Shown in pieces: positions 46,156-54,634 of a stretch of DNA of 64,000 nt (positions are counted from its first letter, which is position 1; every line of letters begins with the position of its first letter). The translations under genes were made by a program, and so were the position numbers. The DNA lies in NCBI GenBank assembly GCA_001829675.1, contig MIBZ01000062.1, forward strand, positions 1 to 64,000, written 5' to 3'. This stretch comes from Sulfurimonas sp. RIFCSPLOWO2_12_36_12. Its GTDB lineage: Bacteria; Campylobacterota; Campylobacteria; Campylobacterales; Sulfurimonadaceae. The notes under the pieces are model-generated. The model saw only the letters and a program-made list of their open reading frames with translations, had not been told where the DNA came from and ran no database searches.

Positions 46156-46646
46156 GCGATAAATTAAAACAGATTATTAAGAAACAGACTCAAAAAGAGA
46201 ATGAAAACTTAGATCACGCAGATGATGTAGTTCAGCTTGTCGGATTTATAATAGGGGATGAAGAGTACGCGGTTCCTATACTATCTATTCAAGAGATTAT
46301 CAAACCGTTTCCTTGGACTAGAGTGCCTCAGGTTCCGAAGTACATTGTAGGTGTTTTTAATATGCGTGGAGCAGTTATACCTTTAATAGATTTACGTACA
46401 AAATTTGGATTAAGCCCTAAAAAACATAATGAAGATACCAGATTTATAGTAATGAGAGAGGGAGATGATATTGCAGGGTTTGTTATAGACAGACTTACTA
46501 TGGCAATCAGAATCAAAAAATCAGACATCGGACCTGCTCCTGATACGGCTAGCGGTGATGATACGGCGATTGACGGTGTCGGAAAACAAGCGGACAAGAT
46601 TATAACTATTTTAAAGGTTAAAAAGCTTTTAAAGAGAGATTTTTAA
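46152..46646 (+). CDS. cheW: Chemotaxis adaptor CheW
   Basis: Links CheA to chemoreceptors. The 164-residue protein has the CheW fold: VQLVGFIIGDEEYAVPILSIQEIIKP, PQVPKYIVGVFNMRGAVIPLIDLRTKFGL and IAGFVIDRLTMAIRI. It closes the cheV-cheA-cheW set; 9 bp later the Mla-type transporter begins. Confidence 0.95.
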   Translation: MSDKLKQIIKKQTQKENENLDHADDVVQLVGFIIGDEEYAVPILSIQEIIKPFPWTRVPQVPKYIVGVFNMRGAVIPLIDLRTKFGLSPKKHNEDTRFIVMREGDDIAGFVIDRLTMAIRIKKSDIGPAPDTASGDDTAIDGVGKQADKIITILKVKKLLKRDF

Positions 46647-46655
46647 CTTTTTTAC

Positions 46656-47780
46656 ATGCATCATTCATCTTTAGATATCATACATATTGACAACAGGCTC
46701 TCTTTAAAATTCAGAGGAGAGCTTACCCTTTATAATCTCACTAAATATAAAAAAATTATAGACAAGATAGATATAAGCAAAGAGAGCAGTGTAGTTATTG
46801 ACCTCTCGGAGCTGAAATTTTTGGACACTGCTGCATCAATTTTTATATATAATTTACAAAAACAGTTGCGCTTTGATAGTTCAATATATGTAGATACTCT
46901 TTGTGACAATAGAGAAGTCATAGATATGCTAGAGCTTGTAAGTGTGCAGAAATTAAAATCAAAAAAAATTCCAGATAAGAAAAAAAGAGGTTTTGTAAGA
47001 AAGATAGGCGAAAAAACATATCAGAACTATCTTGTTTTTTTATCTTTTATGAGTTTCATGGGCGAACTTTTTACGCATAAATTTCACTATCTGATATCAC
47101 CTAAAAATATTAGGTTTAAAGAGATTGCTTTTGAAATAAACGAGAGTGCAATAAAGGCATTTGGTATTGTCGCACTGACAAGTTTTCTGATAGGTTTGGT
47201 TATAGCTTATCAATCCGCATTTCAGCTCAAACTCTACGGTGCGAATATATTTATTGTCGATATGCTGGGTATATCGGTATTGAGGGAGCTCTCTCCGCTT
47301 ATTACCGCCATAGTTATTGCAGGAAGAAGCGGTTCCGCATTTACCGCTCAAATAGGCGCGATGAAGATTACGCAAGAGCTAGATGCCATGCAGACAATGG
47401 GGTTTGACCCATACAGGTTTTTGGTTATGCCAAAAATAGCCGCTCTGATGATAACCTTACCGATACTAATATTTATATCCGACATCATGGCTGTTATAGG
47501 CGGAATGGTTGTTGCAAATATAGAGCTTAATATTACTACCGACCTGTTTTTGGATAGATTTGGTGAAGTTATAGCGGTAAAACATTTTTTTATAGGAATT
47601 GCAAAAGGGCCGTTTTTTGCTTTTTTAATTGCCACAATAGGCATATATAGAGGTATGCTGGTTAGAGATGATACTCAAAGCATAGGCTTCAACACGACAA
47701 AAAGCGTAGTAGAATCAATTTTTGCAGTTATTATATGTGACGCAATTTTTTCAATAATATTTACAAATTTGGGAATATAA
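46656..47780 (+). CDS. mlaE: MlaE-type ABC permease fused to an N-terminal STAS domain
   Basis: Inner-membrane permease of a phospholipid (MCE/Mla) transporter. Residues 1-100 form a STAS domain with VVIDLSELKFLDTAASIFIYNL, which replaces the separate MlaB protein. The MlaE part (about 115-374) has five helices and the family strings GISVLRELSPLITAIVIAGRSGSAFTAQIGAM and ELDAMQTMGFDP. It starts 9 bp after cheW and overlaps the ATPase gene by one base. Confidence 0.9.
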   Translation: MHHSSLDIIHIDNRLSLKFRGELTLYNLTKYKKIIDKIDISKESSVVIDLSELKFLDTAASIFIYNLQKQLRFDSSIYVDTLCDNREVIDMLELVSVQKLKSKKIPDKKKRGFVRKIGEKTYQNYLVFLSFMSFMGELFTHKFHYLISPKNIRFKEIAFEINESAIKAFGIVALTSFLIGLVIAYQSAFQLKLYGANIFIVDMLGISVLRELSPLITAIVIAGRSGSAFTAQIGAMKITQELDAMQTMGFDPYRFLVMPKIAALMITLPILIFISDIMAVIGGMVVANIELNITTDLFLDRFGEVIAVKHFFIGIAKGPFFAFLIATIGIYRGMLVRDDTQSIGFNTTKSVVESIFAVIICDAIFSIIFTNLGI

Positions 47781-48517
47781 TGAAAAATATTATAGAAGTA
47801 AGAGATGTAAAAACGCTTTTTGATGATAGAGTTATCCATAACAAAATAAGCTTAAGTGTCCCAAAAGGCTCTATCTATGGGCTTTTAGGTCCAAGCGGAT
47901 GCGGCAAAACTACGCTGCTTCGAGAGATGGTAATGCTTCAAAAGTTTAATGGCGGAGAGATTGAAATACTGGGTCATAATCTTAACAATATCAGTTATGA
48001 AGAGGCTATGTTGCTAAGACGCGAGTGGGGAGTTTTGTTTCAATCAGGAGCACTCTTCTCATCGCTTAATCTAAGAGAAAATATAGCGTTGCCGCTTGTA
48101 GAGTACACTGATTTATCACAGGCTATGATTAAAGAGATAGTTGAATTTAAAATAAGCATAGTCGGGTTAAAATCAGAAGACGCAAACCTCTATCCATCCC
48201 AGATAAGCGGCGGTATGAAGAAAAAAGCAGCTCTTGCCAGAGCACTTGCCATGGACCCAAAGCTTCTTTTTTTGGATGAGCCGACAAGCGGACTAGACCC
48301 AATCTCTGCAAGAGAGTTCGATGCTTTAATACTGAAGCTTCGCAGTCTGCTGAATTTAACTATTGTAATGGTTTCACATGATTTACAATCAGTTTATGAT
48401 ACACTTGATAAGGTTGCCGTTCTTGATAACAAGAGTGTTGTTTATGAGGGCGATTTAAAAAATATACTTAACGTTGAAAATGAGTTTATAAGAACTTTTT
48501 TTAAGGGAATGAAATAA
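47780..48517 (+). CDS. mlaF: ABC transporter ATPase of the Mla system
   Basis: The 245-residue ATP-binding subunit has Walker A GPSGCGKTTLLRE, Q-loop GVLFQSGALFSSL (the MlaF-type 'FQ.gALF'), signature ISGGMKKKAALARALA, Walker B LLFLDEPTSGLDP and switch MVSHDL. It lies directly between the permease and the MCE gene, the usual Mla order. Confidence 0.92.
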   Translation: MKNIIEVRDVKTLFDDRVIHNKISLSVPKGSIYGLLGPSGCGKTTLLREMVMLQKFNGGEIEILGHNLNNISYEEAMLLRREWGVLFQSGALFSSLNLRENIALPLVEYTDLSQAMIKEIVEFKISIVGLKSEDANLYPSQISGGMKKKAALARALAMDPKLLFLDEPTSGLDPISAREFDALILKLRSLLNLTIVMVSHDLQSVYDTLDKVAVLDNKSVVYEGDLKNILNVENEFIRTFFKGMK

Positions 48518-48519
48518 AT

Positions 48520-49482
48520 ATGAATAACAGAGTTAATTATAGTTTGGTCGGGTTTTTAGTACTTCTCTCTTTGGCAATGATGGTAGGATTTGGCTATTGG
48601 CTCTTAAAACCCTCTGAAGAGGCTGAGATGAAGATGTATGCTATATATTTTGATGAGTCAGTTTTAGGTTTAAACCTAGATGCTCCCGTCAAATACAGAG
48701 GAATAAACGTCGGCAAGGTAGTGTCGCTTAAAATCAATCCCAACAACTCAGAGCAGGTAGAGGTTTTGGTCAATGTTTTAAAAACTACTCCGATAAAATC
48801 ATCTACTGCGGCACAGCTTACTTCGCAGGGAATTACAGGTTTGAGTTATATAAATTTAAGTTTTGGGGATGAGAAAGCCGAACCGCTTAGGGCTAAAAAA
48901 GGAGAAGAGTATCCGGTTATAAAAACAATACCTTCTCTGCTTATAAAACTTGAAAATACATTTGGAGATATCTCTGTAAATTTATCTCAAACCCTAGATA
49001 GAACGCGTCAGCTGCTAAAAGAGGAGAATCAGGCAGAGTTCTCTCTGCTTTTAAAAAACAGTGCTATATTTATGTCTAAAATGAATCAAATATTGGATGA
49101 AGATACAATCAATAATTTCCAACAAACGATGGAAAATCTAAATAGCTCCTCTGAAAAACTTGACAGACTGATGCCTCGTGTTGAGAAATTTATAGATAAC
49201 AGTATCGGATGGGAAAATAATATATCCACTTCATTTGGCTCAATTGTGAAAAGCTATGCAGGAATTGCAGGCTCTATGAATACATTTAAAGAAGCATTGC
49301 AGAGCGGAGATTTTAATATAAAAGAGATGACAAGCGATATCTTGCCGAATATGAATAACACGCTTTTGGATATGCAAAATCTGATTATAAAGATTGAAGA
49401 TACGCTCAACAAACATGAAAGAAGTCCAAGTGATATTATATTAATGCAAGAAGAGATAAAAAAAGGACCGGGGGAAAACTAA
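48520..49482 (+). CDS. mlaD: MCE-domain (MlaD-like) substrate-binding protein
   Basis: Membrane-anchored periplasmic protein of the lipid transporter. The 320-residue protein has one N-terminal helix (about 8-28), an MCE domain (about 38-120; VLGLNLDAPVKYRGINVGKVVSLKI and ITGLSYINLSFG), and a long helical C-terminal part (about 130-310), longer than in E. coli MlaD (183 residues) and more like other MCE proteins. Translation follows mlaF by 2 bp. Confidence 0.9.
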   Translation: MNNRVNYSLVGFLVLLSLAMMVGFGYWLLKPSEEAEMKMYAIYFDESVLGLNLDAPVKYRGINVGKVVSLKINPNNSEQVEVLVNVLKTTPIKSSTAAQLTSQGITGLSYINLSFGDEKAEPLRAKKGEEYPVIKTIPSLLIKLENTFGDISVNLSQTLDRTRQLLKEENQAEFSLLLKNSAIFMSKMNQILDEDTINNFQQTMENLNSSSEKLDRLMPRVEKFIDNSIGWENNISTSFGSIVKSYAGIAGSMNTFKEALQSGDFNIKEMTSDILPNMNNTLLDMQNLIIKIEDTLNKHERSPSDIILMQEEIKKGPGEN

Positions 49483-49483
49483 C

Positions 49484-50077
49484 ATGAGAATAATTTTAAT
49501 TATCTTAACAATGCTCTTTAGCGGCTGTACAACAATCAAGCCTCCTGTTGCCGAGTATAGGGTTGTTGCCAAAGATTTAAAGATTGGCAGCACTGCAACA
49601 GGCTGCAAAGATAAGTCACTAAAGGTTGCACAAGCATTCAGCTCAAACTCTTTAATGTCTCTGAATATGGATTATACAGAGTCAAATAACAGAGTATTTT
49701 CCTACTCACAGTCTCAGTGGCAAGAGTCTCCAAACAGTCTTGTGAGCGCAGAGTTGTTAAAAAGCATAAGAGATTCAGAGCTATTTAGCAGCGTTCACTC
49801 ATCAAAATCAAGAGTGAAAAGCAACTTGGTTTTAGAGACAAATATAGAAGAGTTTATGCAATTTTATAGCCAAGATATGAAAAGTTCATTTGTACATGTA
49901 GTAGTCAGTTTAACGTTAATAGATGCTAAAACAAACAGTGTAGTTGCGGATAAAACATTTAGTTCTAAATTTGATGCTAAAACAGTTGATGCCAAGGGCG
50001 GAGTTGAGGCTCTAAGCAGTGCATTGTCTGAAATAGTTTCTCAAAATATAGAGTGGCTTGGCGGAGTTTGTAAGTGA
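49484..50077 (+). CDS. ABC-type transport auxiliary lipoprotein
   Basis: The 197-residue protein has a lipoprotein signal with lipobox LFSGC (Cys at residue 15). The mature part resembles the PqiC/DUF330 auxiliary lipoproteins that accompany MCE transporters: SNSLMSLNMDYTESNNRVFSYSQSQW, LLKSIRDSELFSSVHSS and VVADKTFSSK. It follows mlaD by 1 bp and overlaps pepP by 4 bp. A role in passing lipids to the outer membrane is inferred from its operon. Confidence 0.78.
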   Translation: MRIILIILTMLFSGCTTIKPPVAEYRVVAKDLKIGSTATGCKDKSLKVAQAFSSNSLMSLNMDYTESNNRVFSYSQSQWQESPNSLVSAELLKSIRDSELFSSVHSSKSRVKSNLVLETNIEEFMQFYSQDMKSSFVHVVVSLTLIDAKTNSVVADKTFSSKFDAKTVDAKGGVEALSSALSEIVSQNIEWLGGVCK

Positions 50078-51357
50078 TAAACGAGAGCGAATTTAAAAAG
50101 CGAAGAGAATCTTTAGCCAATAAGCTGCCAAATAGTTCAATCGGAATTATCTTTAGCGCAGAGCCTGCAACCCGCTCTAACGACACACATCATCCATACA
50201 GGCAAGATAGCAACTTCTACTATTTAACAGGTTTTAAAGAGGACAATTCAGCTTTGTTTTTTTTAAAAACTAAAAATGAAGTTAAAACAGTTCTGTTTGT
50301 TCATAAAAAAGATAAAACACTGGAGCTTTGGAACGGCGAGCGTTTAGGCGCCAAAGAGGCAAATAGTAGATTTTTAGTAGATGAAGTTTATATAAACGAT
50401 GATTTTAAAAAAAAGTTCAAAGAGTTTATAAAAGATAAAAAAAAAATATTTTGCGAGCTTGGTTCAAAAAAGAGAGAGGTCAAAAAGGTTTTAAAACTGA
50501 CTAAAGATTTTAAAACAAAGCATGACATCAGACCGCTTATACAAAAAATGAGACTTATCAAGTCCGCAGCGGAGATTGGACTGATAAGAGAGTCAATCGC
50601 AGTAACCACAAAGGCTCATCACAGAGCTATGAGTATAAATAAAAAAGGGAAGTTTGAGTATCAGTTACAGGCTGAAATAGAGCATGAATTTAAAATAAAC
50701 GCCGCATACAGCGATGCCTATACATCTATCGTGGCATGCGGAAACAGCGCAAATACGCTTCACTATATAAAAAACGACAAACCGCTTGAGAGTGGCAAAC
50801 TTATACTCATAGATGCCGGTTGCGAACACAACTATTATGCGAGTGATATAACAAGAACAATCCCCGTAAACGGAAAATTTACCAAAGCGCAAAAAGAGCT
50901 ATACAACCTAGTTTTAGAAACACAGTTAAAAATCATCAGTATGATTAAGCCGCATGTAAAAAGAACTCATCTGCAAGAGTATGCGGAGCAGTTGCTTACA
51001 AAAGGGATGATTGAACTTGGTATTTTAAAAGGTAGTTATAAAAAAGCAATTAAATTGCTAAAGCATAAGAAGTACTATCCGCATGGAATAGGACACTGGA
51101 TGGGTATAGATGTTCATGATCCTGCACCCTATAAAGATGATAAACATCAAGAGATAGCGCTTCAAAAAGGGATGGTTTTAACCATAGAACCAGGTATTTA
51201 TATCGATAAGGATGATCAAAGCGTACCGGAAGCGTATCGCGGAATCGGCATAAGAATAGAGGATGATATATTGGTTACAAAAGATGGGTATGAAAACCTA
51301 TCTTCTGGTATTGCAAAAAGTATAGAGGAGATAGAGGCTATCTCTTCTAAATTTTAG
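50074..51357 (+). CDS. pepP: Xaa-Pro aminopeptidase P family protein
   Basis: Removes an N-terminal residue preceding proline. The 427-residue protein has the creatinase N-domain (about 1-140; NDTHHPYRQDSNFYYLTGF) and the pita-bread metalloprotease domain with ILIDAGCEHNYYASDITRTIPV, HGIGHWMGIDVHD, TIEPGIYI and GIGIRIEDDI. Both metal residues are present. It starts at GTG overlapping the lipoprotein gene (GTGA) and converges with the next minus-strand gene with a 4-bp overlap. Confidence 0.93.
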   Translation: MINESEFKKRRESLANKLPNSSIGIIFSAEPATRSNDTHHPYRQDSNFYYLTGFKEDNSALFFLKTKNEVKTVLFVHKKDKTLELWNGERLGAKEANSRFLVDEVYINDDFKKKFKEFIKDKKKIFCELGSKKREVKKVLKLTKDFKTKHDIRPLIQKMRLIKSAAEIGLIRESIAVTTKAHHRAMSINKKGKFEYQLQAEIEHEFKINAAYSDAYTSIVACGNSANTLHYIKNDKPLESGKLILIDAGCEHNYYASDITRTIPVNGKFTKAQKELYNLVLETQLKIISMIKPHVKRTHLQEYAEQLLTKGMIELGILKGSYKKAIKLLKHKKYYPHGIGHWMGIDVHDPAPYKDDKHQEIALQKGMVLTIEPGIYIDKDDQSVPEAYRGIGIRIEDDILVTKDGYENLSSGIAKSIEEIEAISSKF

Positions 51358-51785
51358 TCGCTGTAGCTGTAGCTCCAACCGGTTAAACTTTTCTCTTTTG
51401 CCTCGCCAAAATTCTCAGAATCTGCTAGAAAATCCATAACCAGCATAGGAACGTTTGGGATAGCTCTCATATCTTCCTCTTTTACTAAAAGCAGAGGCAT
51501 TGGAGTCTCTTGAGAACCCTCTGAAAACCCGACAGGCATTATTTGGCTCATAACCTCTATTGGGCTTTTTATCTCATTCTCATCTAAAAATTTATCAAAA
51601 ATAGCCTTCTGAATCTCTTTTGGCAAACTCTCAGATGTATTTAAAAAAATAGTAAAGTGAATAGGCGTATCTTTAAAATGTTCAGGCGCAGGAGCTGCCA
51701 TAATGATATACTCAACACCGCTTAAGTGTTTTTCTATTTCGCCTGTATCTAAATATTTGAGAGTTTTTATAGCTTTTGCTTCCAA
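51354..51785 (-). CDS. Unknown protein at the end of the nap operon
   Basis: I do not recognise this 143-residue protein. It starts at TTG directly after the preceding stop codon. It has no signal peptide or membrane helix and no cysteine pairs, so it is presumably cytosolic; a hydrophobic strand VEYIIMAAPAPEHFKDTPIHFTIFL is its most notable stretch, followed by an acidic helical end. Its continuity with napD and the 99-residue gene suggests a function with nitrate respiration or reductase maturation. Confidence 0.6.
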   Translation of the reverse strand: MEAKAIKTLKYLDTGEIEKHLSGVEYIIMAAPAPEHFKDTPIHFTIFLNTSESLPKEIQKAIFDKFLDENEIKSPIEVMSQIMPVGFSEGSQETPMPLLLVKEEDMRAIPNVPMLVMDFLADSENFGEAKEKSLTGWSYSYSD

Positions 51786-52085
51786 TTAGCTCTTTTCCTC
51801 ATCTATTAAGGGTTTGCCAATCTCCTCTTCAATCTCTCTTTGGAGTTTTGACATCTCAAACCTGACTATATCCATAATGTGTGGGCGTACATCGTCTGCT
51901 TTGCCCCATCTTACTTCATCGATATTTCCGCCGTACAGAGCTCCGAGTTCTTCAACTTTTTTAGCATACTCCGGTAAATCTTTACAGATTTCTATGCTTT
52001 GGCTAATGGTGTCTCTTAGCTCAATATACCAATCTTCATTGCTTCCTTCAACCATTTTTATAGTCGATTCAAATATTACTGACAA
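51786..52085 (-). CDS. Small helical protein downstream of napD
   Basis: Unknown. The 99-residue protein starts at TTG with AGAGG nine bases upstream and is rich in acidic and charged helices, with no signal peptide: ESTIKMVEGSNEDWYIELRDTISQSIEICKDLP, LGALYGGNIDEVRWGKADDVRPHIMDIV. It is 3 bp after napD and abuts the next gene, so all three are cotranscribed. It could be a chaperone-like or regulatory protein. Confidence 0.6.
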   Translation of the reverse strand: MSVIFESTIKMVEGSNEDWYIELRDTISQSIEICKDLPEYAKKVEELGALYGGNIDEVRWGKADDVRPHIMDIVRFEMSKLQREIEEEIGKPLIDEEKS

Positions 52086-52088
52086 AAT

Positions 52089-52478
52089 CTACCTCTTTGT
52101 TTGGTCAAATTTTCTAGTAAATGTTGCCAAGTCATCTCTTTTTTTCAAGTCGCCGTTATAAGTCATGTTGGTAAAATCTACACTATCATCATTTAATATT
52201 TTTGGCACAGCATCGCCGTTTGCAATAATTTCCATATGTGCATCTAACTCATCTTCACTGTATGCCATTTGCATATCAGCTGTTATAACATGGGGAATAG
52301 CCTCAATAATACGAAGTTTTTCAAGTTCTTCGGCAACACCTTCACCCTCTATTGTAATAATGATTCTACCTTGCTCATCGTGCATATGATAATCACAAAC
52401 GCCACAATTTTTTAGGCTTTCTACAACCTCGTTTAAGTATTTCGGTACTGTTTTAACTACTATGCTTGATATATTCAT
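52089..52478 (-). CDS. napD: NapD, chaperone for periplasmic nitrate reductase
   Basis: Binds the Tat signal of NapA until maturation is complete. The 129-residue protein begins MNISSIVVKTVPKYLNEVVESL, the NapD ferredoxin-like start, then GVCDYHMHDEQGRIIITIEGE and MQMAYSEDELD. It has an extra C-terminal tail (about 95-129) compared with the 87-residue E. coli protein. It follows napL by 15 bp. Confidence 0.88.
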   Translation of the reverse strand: MNISSIVVKTVPKYLNEVVESLKNCGVCDYHMHDEQGRIIITIEGEGVAEELEKLRIIEAIPHVITADMQMAYSEDELDAHMEIIANGDAVPKILNDDSVDFTNMTYNGDLKKRDDLATFTRKFDQTKR

Positions 52479-52493
52479 TTTTTATCCTTTTGT

Positions 52494-53444
52494 TTATTTT
52501 ACACTATATAAATTAATGATTTTGTCATCACTTGAAACTAAAAAATCATTTTCGTTTATAAATACTATTTTGGTAATTGTCATTTTGTTTCCGCCAAACT
52601 TTCCTAAAATAGATTTTGTTGAGCTATCTAGAAGTGACACATTATTGAGCTCATCAGATGAGTACCCTACAATCTTGCCACTTGGCGACAACCCGACACT
52701 ATAAACCAGGAAGCCGGACTTTATATAGTAAGAAGAGTTTGCTGTTGGGACATATATAACCATTCTTCTATCTTGTCCGGCCGTTGCAATCACACCTTTT
52801 TTATAATCTACCTGAAAAACATTATCTAAGTTTTCATCAGAGAGTGTTTTTATGAGTTTGCCATTTTTTGTATTGTGGATTTTTAAATTTCCGCTCTCAT
52901 CTGCGATAACAACTTCATTTTTTGATTCGTTTAAAACAAAATCTGAAAATTTTGCACCGGAGACTTGAACTATCCAATTGTTGCGGCGATTTTTTATGTC
53001 ATAAGAGACAATCTCATCGCTAAGCAACGCTAAAAGAATAGTGTTTTCATCTAAAAATTTGGCTTTTGCAACCGTAAGTTCCTTTGAAGAGTCAAATAAA
53101 AGCTCAATTTTATCATTTTGATAGATATGAATTCTTCTAAAACCTTGTTCAGCTTGAGATAAAATCAGTAACTTATTGCCTATTTTATCCACAGAGTAGA
53201 CTTTAGAATCAACTTTTTCACCTAAAAAATCATTTATTTTAGGCAGTTGGATTTTTTTAATAAGCTTTTTTGTTTTATAGTCAAAAATATCTACACAGCC
53301 GGCATCTGTAGCGCTATAAATTTTTTTATCTTCATAAATAATATCAACAACGGAGCCACTGGAGACAAAACGAGCCACCGGCTCTTTGATATTTGCACAA
53401 AAGAGCAAGGATGTAAGAAAAGTAAAAAGTATAATCTGTTTCAT
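52494..53444 (-). CDS. napL: NapL, periplasmic beta-propeller protein
   Basis: Protein characteristic of epsilonproteobacterial nap clusters; its exact role is unsettled. The ATG at 53444 overlaps the napF stop (ATGA) and gives 316 residues starting with a signal peptide (MKQIILFTFLTSLLFCA); the longer frame from 53510 lies inside napF. The mature protein has a WD/PQQ-like repeated pattern: GSVVDIIYEDKKIYSATDAGCVDIFD, VIADESGNLKIHNTKNGKLIK, KKGVIATAGQDRRMVIYV. A role in NapA maturation or assembly is inferred. Confidence 0.88.
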   Translation of the reverse strand: MKQIILFTFLTSLLFCANIKEPVARFVSSGSVVDIIYEDKKIYSATDAGCVDIFDYKTKKLIKKIQLPKINDFLGEKVDSKVYSVDKIGNKLLILSQAEQGFRRIHIYQNDKIELLFDSSKELTVAKAKFLDENTILLALLSDEIVSYDIKNRRNNWIVQVSGAKFSDFVLNESKNEVVIADESGNLKIHNTKNGKLIKTLSDENLDNVFQVDYKKGVIATAGQDRRMVIYVPTANSSYYIKSGFLVYSVGLSPSGKIVGYSSDELNNVSLLDSSTKSILGKFGGNKMTITKIVFINENDFLVSSDDKIINLYSVK

Positions 53445-53926
53445 TGTATTGCCTTTACGCTTATTGCATTGGTTGGACATCTGCTTATGCAAAATCCGCA
53501 AGCCGTACATTTGTCGTTTATGACCGGCATAAACATAGCTTTAAAATCTATCGCATTGTCTAAACATGGGTCTTTGCATGAAAAACACAAAGTGTGATCC
53601 CAACTTAAACAACTTTTTTTATCAATTGTGACAATTGAGGCAATCATTTTTTTATCTTCAACTCTTAAAACATTTGGTTTACAAGCTATCGCACACTCAT
53701 CGCAATATGTGCAGCCGCTATATGAAAAATTTAAATATGGAGTTCTGTCATCAGCTATTTTAATTATTTCTTCTTCACAAACAGTGGCGCATGCACCATC
53801 ACATTTGTTACACTCATTATGAAAAAGAGATTCATCGCCAAAATAGGGTGGTCTTAGTAATATCTCCTGCTTCTTTTTTCCGCTTACGGATGAAGCAAGA
53901 GAGCTAAAAAGCTCTCTTCTTTGCAT
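53441..53926 (-). CDS. napF: NapF, iron-sulfur protein
   Basis: Cytoplasmic ferredoxin-type protein thought to help load NapA with iron-sulfur cluster. The 161-residue protein has four cysteine groups: CNKCDGACATVC, CTYCDECAIAC, CFSCKDPCLDNA and CTACGFCISRCP, enough for several [4Fe-4S] clusters. No Tat signal of the RR type. It overlaps napB by one base (TAATG). Confidence 0.9.
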   Translation of the reverse strand: MQRRELFSSLASSVSGKKKQEILLRPPYFGDESLFHNECNKCDGACATVCEEEIIKIADDRTPYLNFSYSGCTYCDECAIACKPNVLRVEDKKMIASIVTIDKKSCLSWDHTLCFSCKDPCLDNAIDFKAMFMPVINDKCTACGFCISRCPTNAISVKAIQ

Positions 53927-54633
53927 TAATGAGCTGCGCCGCCTAAGCTGCCGGCAGGTGAATTTTTATTTGCTATATCATCTTTCGTTATAAAACTTTC
54001 ATTTCCAACCGTATCTAGTGATTCAGTAAGTTTACCGCCTGCCCAGCTAGATCTGTTAGAACCGTCTTTGCTTGTAAAAACTGCCTCAAAAGTATTTTCA
54101 ACTGCTAAATTACCTTGAGATTGTGGAGCATGACAAGCCGAACAGTTGAATCTAGCATTTTGAAGTTTATCTTCTTGCACGATTGCAACCTCATTTTTTG
54201 ATACATCCGTAGGTAATTCAAATTTGCCGTTAACAATTTTACCTTTTGGTCTAAAATCAGTAAAGTGTGATACAGGAATCGGCGTTGCGCCCATTGAACC
54301 TGCAATTTCCGGCATATGACAGGTAATACATCTGTTGTCATCTGTTTTAATTGGAAGCATACCGGTTGTATCATGTGGAATCATTGGCGGAGCATCTTGA
54401 AATGCTCTTTTAATCTTAGTACTTGTAGTAGCTTGCGCACTTCTATACTCTGTTTTATCAGATATTGTCGCATCTTCGGTATATATATCAGTTTTTCTTA
54501 AACCTAAAGACTCTTCACTGACAATAGTTGACACTTTTTTGCCTACTGAAGGCTTAGGCGCCTGCTCAGTACAACCAACCATCAGTAGCGCAACAGCAGC
54601 TAAACCAATCGTTATTTTACTCATTGTTTTCAT
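53926..54633 (-). CDS. napB: NapB, di-heme cytochrome c subunit of nitrate reductase
   Basis: Passes electrons to NapA in the periplasm. The 235-residue protein has exactly two heme motifs, CITCH and CSACH, plus histidine ligands such as MIPHDTTGMLP and PVSHFTD, matching NapB. The signal peptide ends in LLMVGC (Cys at residue 21), which resembles a lipobox; if processed, this NapB would be lipid-anchored. An N-terminal extension of about 85 residues precedes the heme region and a tail of about 50 residues follows it, making it longer than usual NapB (about 150). Confidence 0.93.
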   Translation of the reverse strand: MKTMSKITIGLAAVALLMVGCTEQAPKPSVGKKVSTIVSEESLGLRKTDIYTEDATISDKTEYRSAQATTSTKIKRAFQDAPPMIPHDTTGMLPIKTDDNRCITCHMPEIAGSMGATPIPVSHFTDFRPKGKIVNGKFELPTDVSKNEVAIVQEDKLQNARFNCSACHAPQSQGNLAVENTFEAVFTSKDGSNRSSWAGGKLTESLDTVGNESFITKDDIANKNSPAGSLGGAAH

Positions 54634-54634
54634 T

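Noticed and set aside
53445..53510. Longer start for napL
   Set aside because: It would lie inside napF; the ATG at 53444 gives a clean signal peptide and an ATGA overlap.
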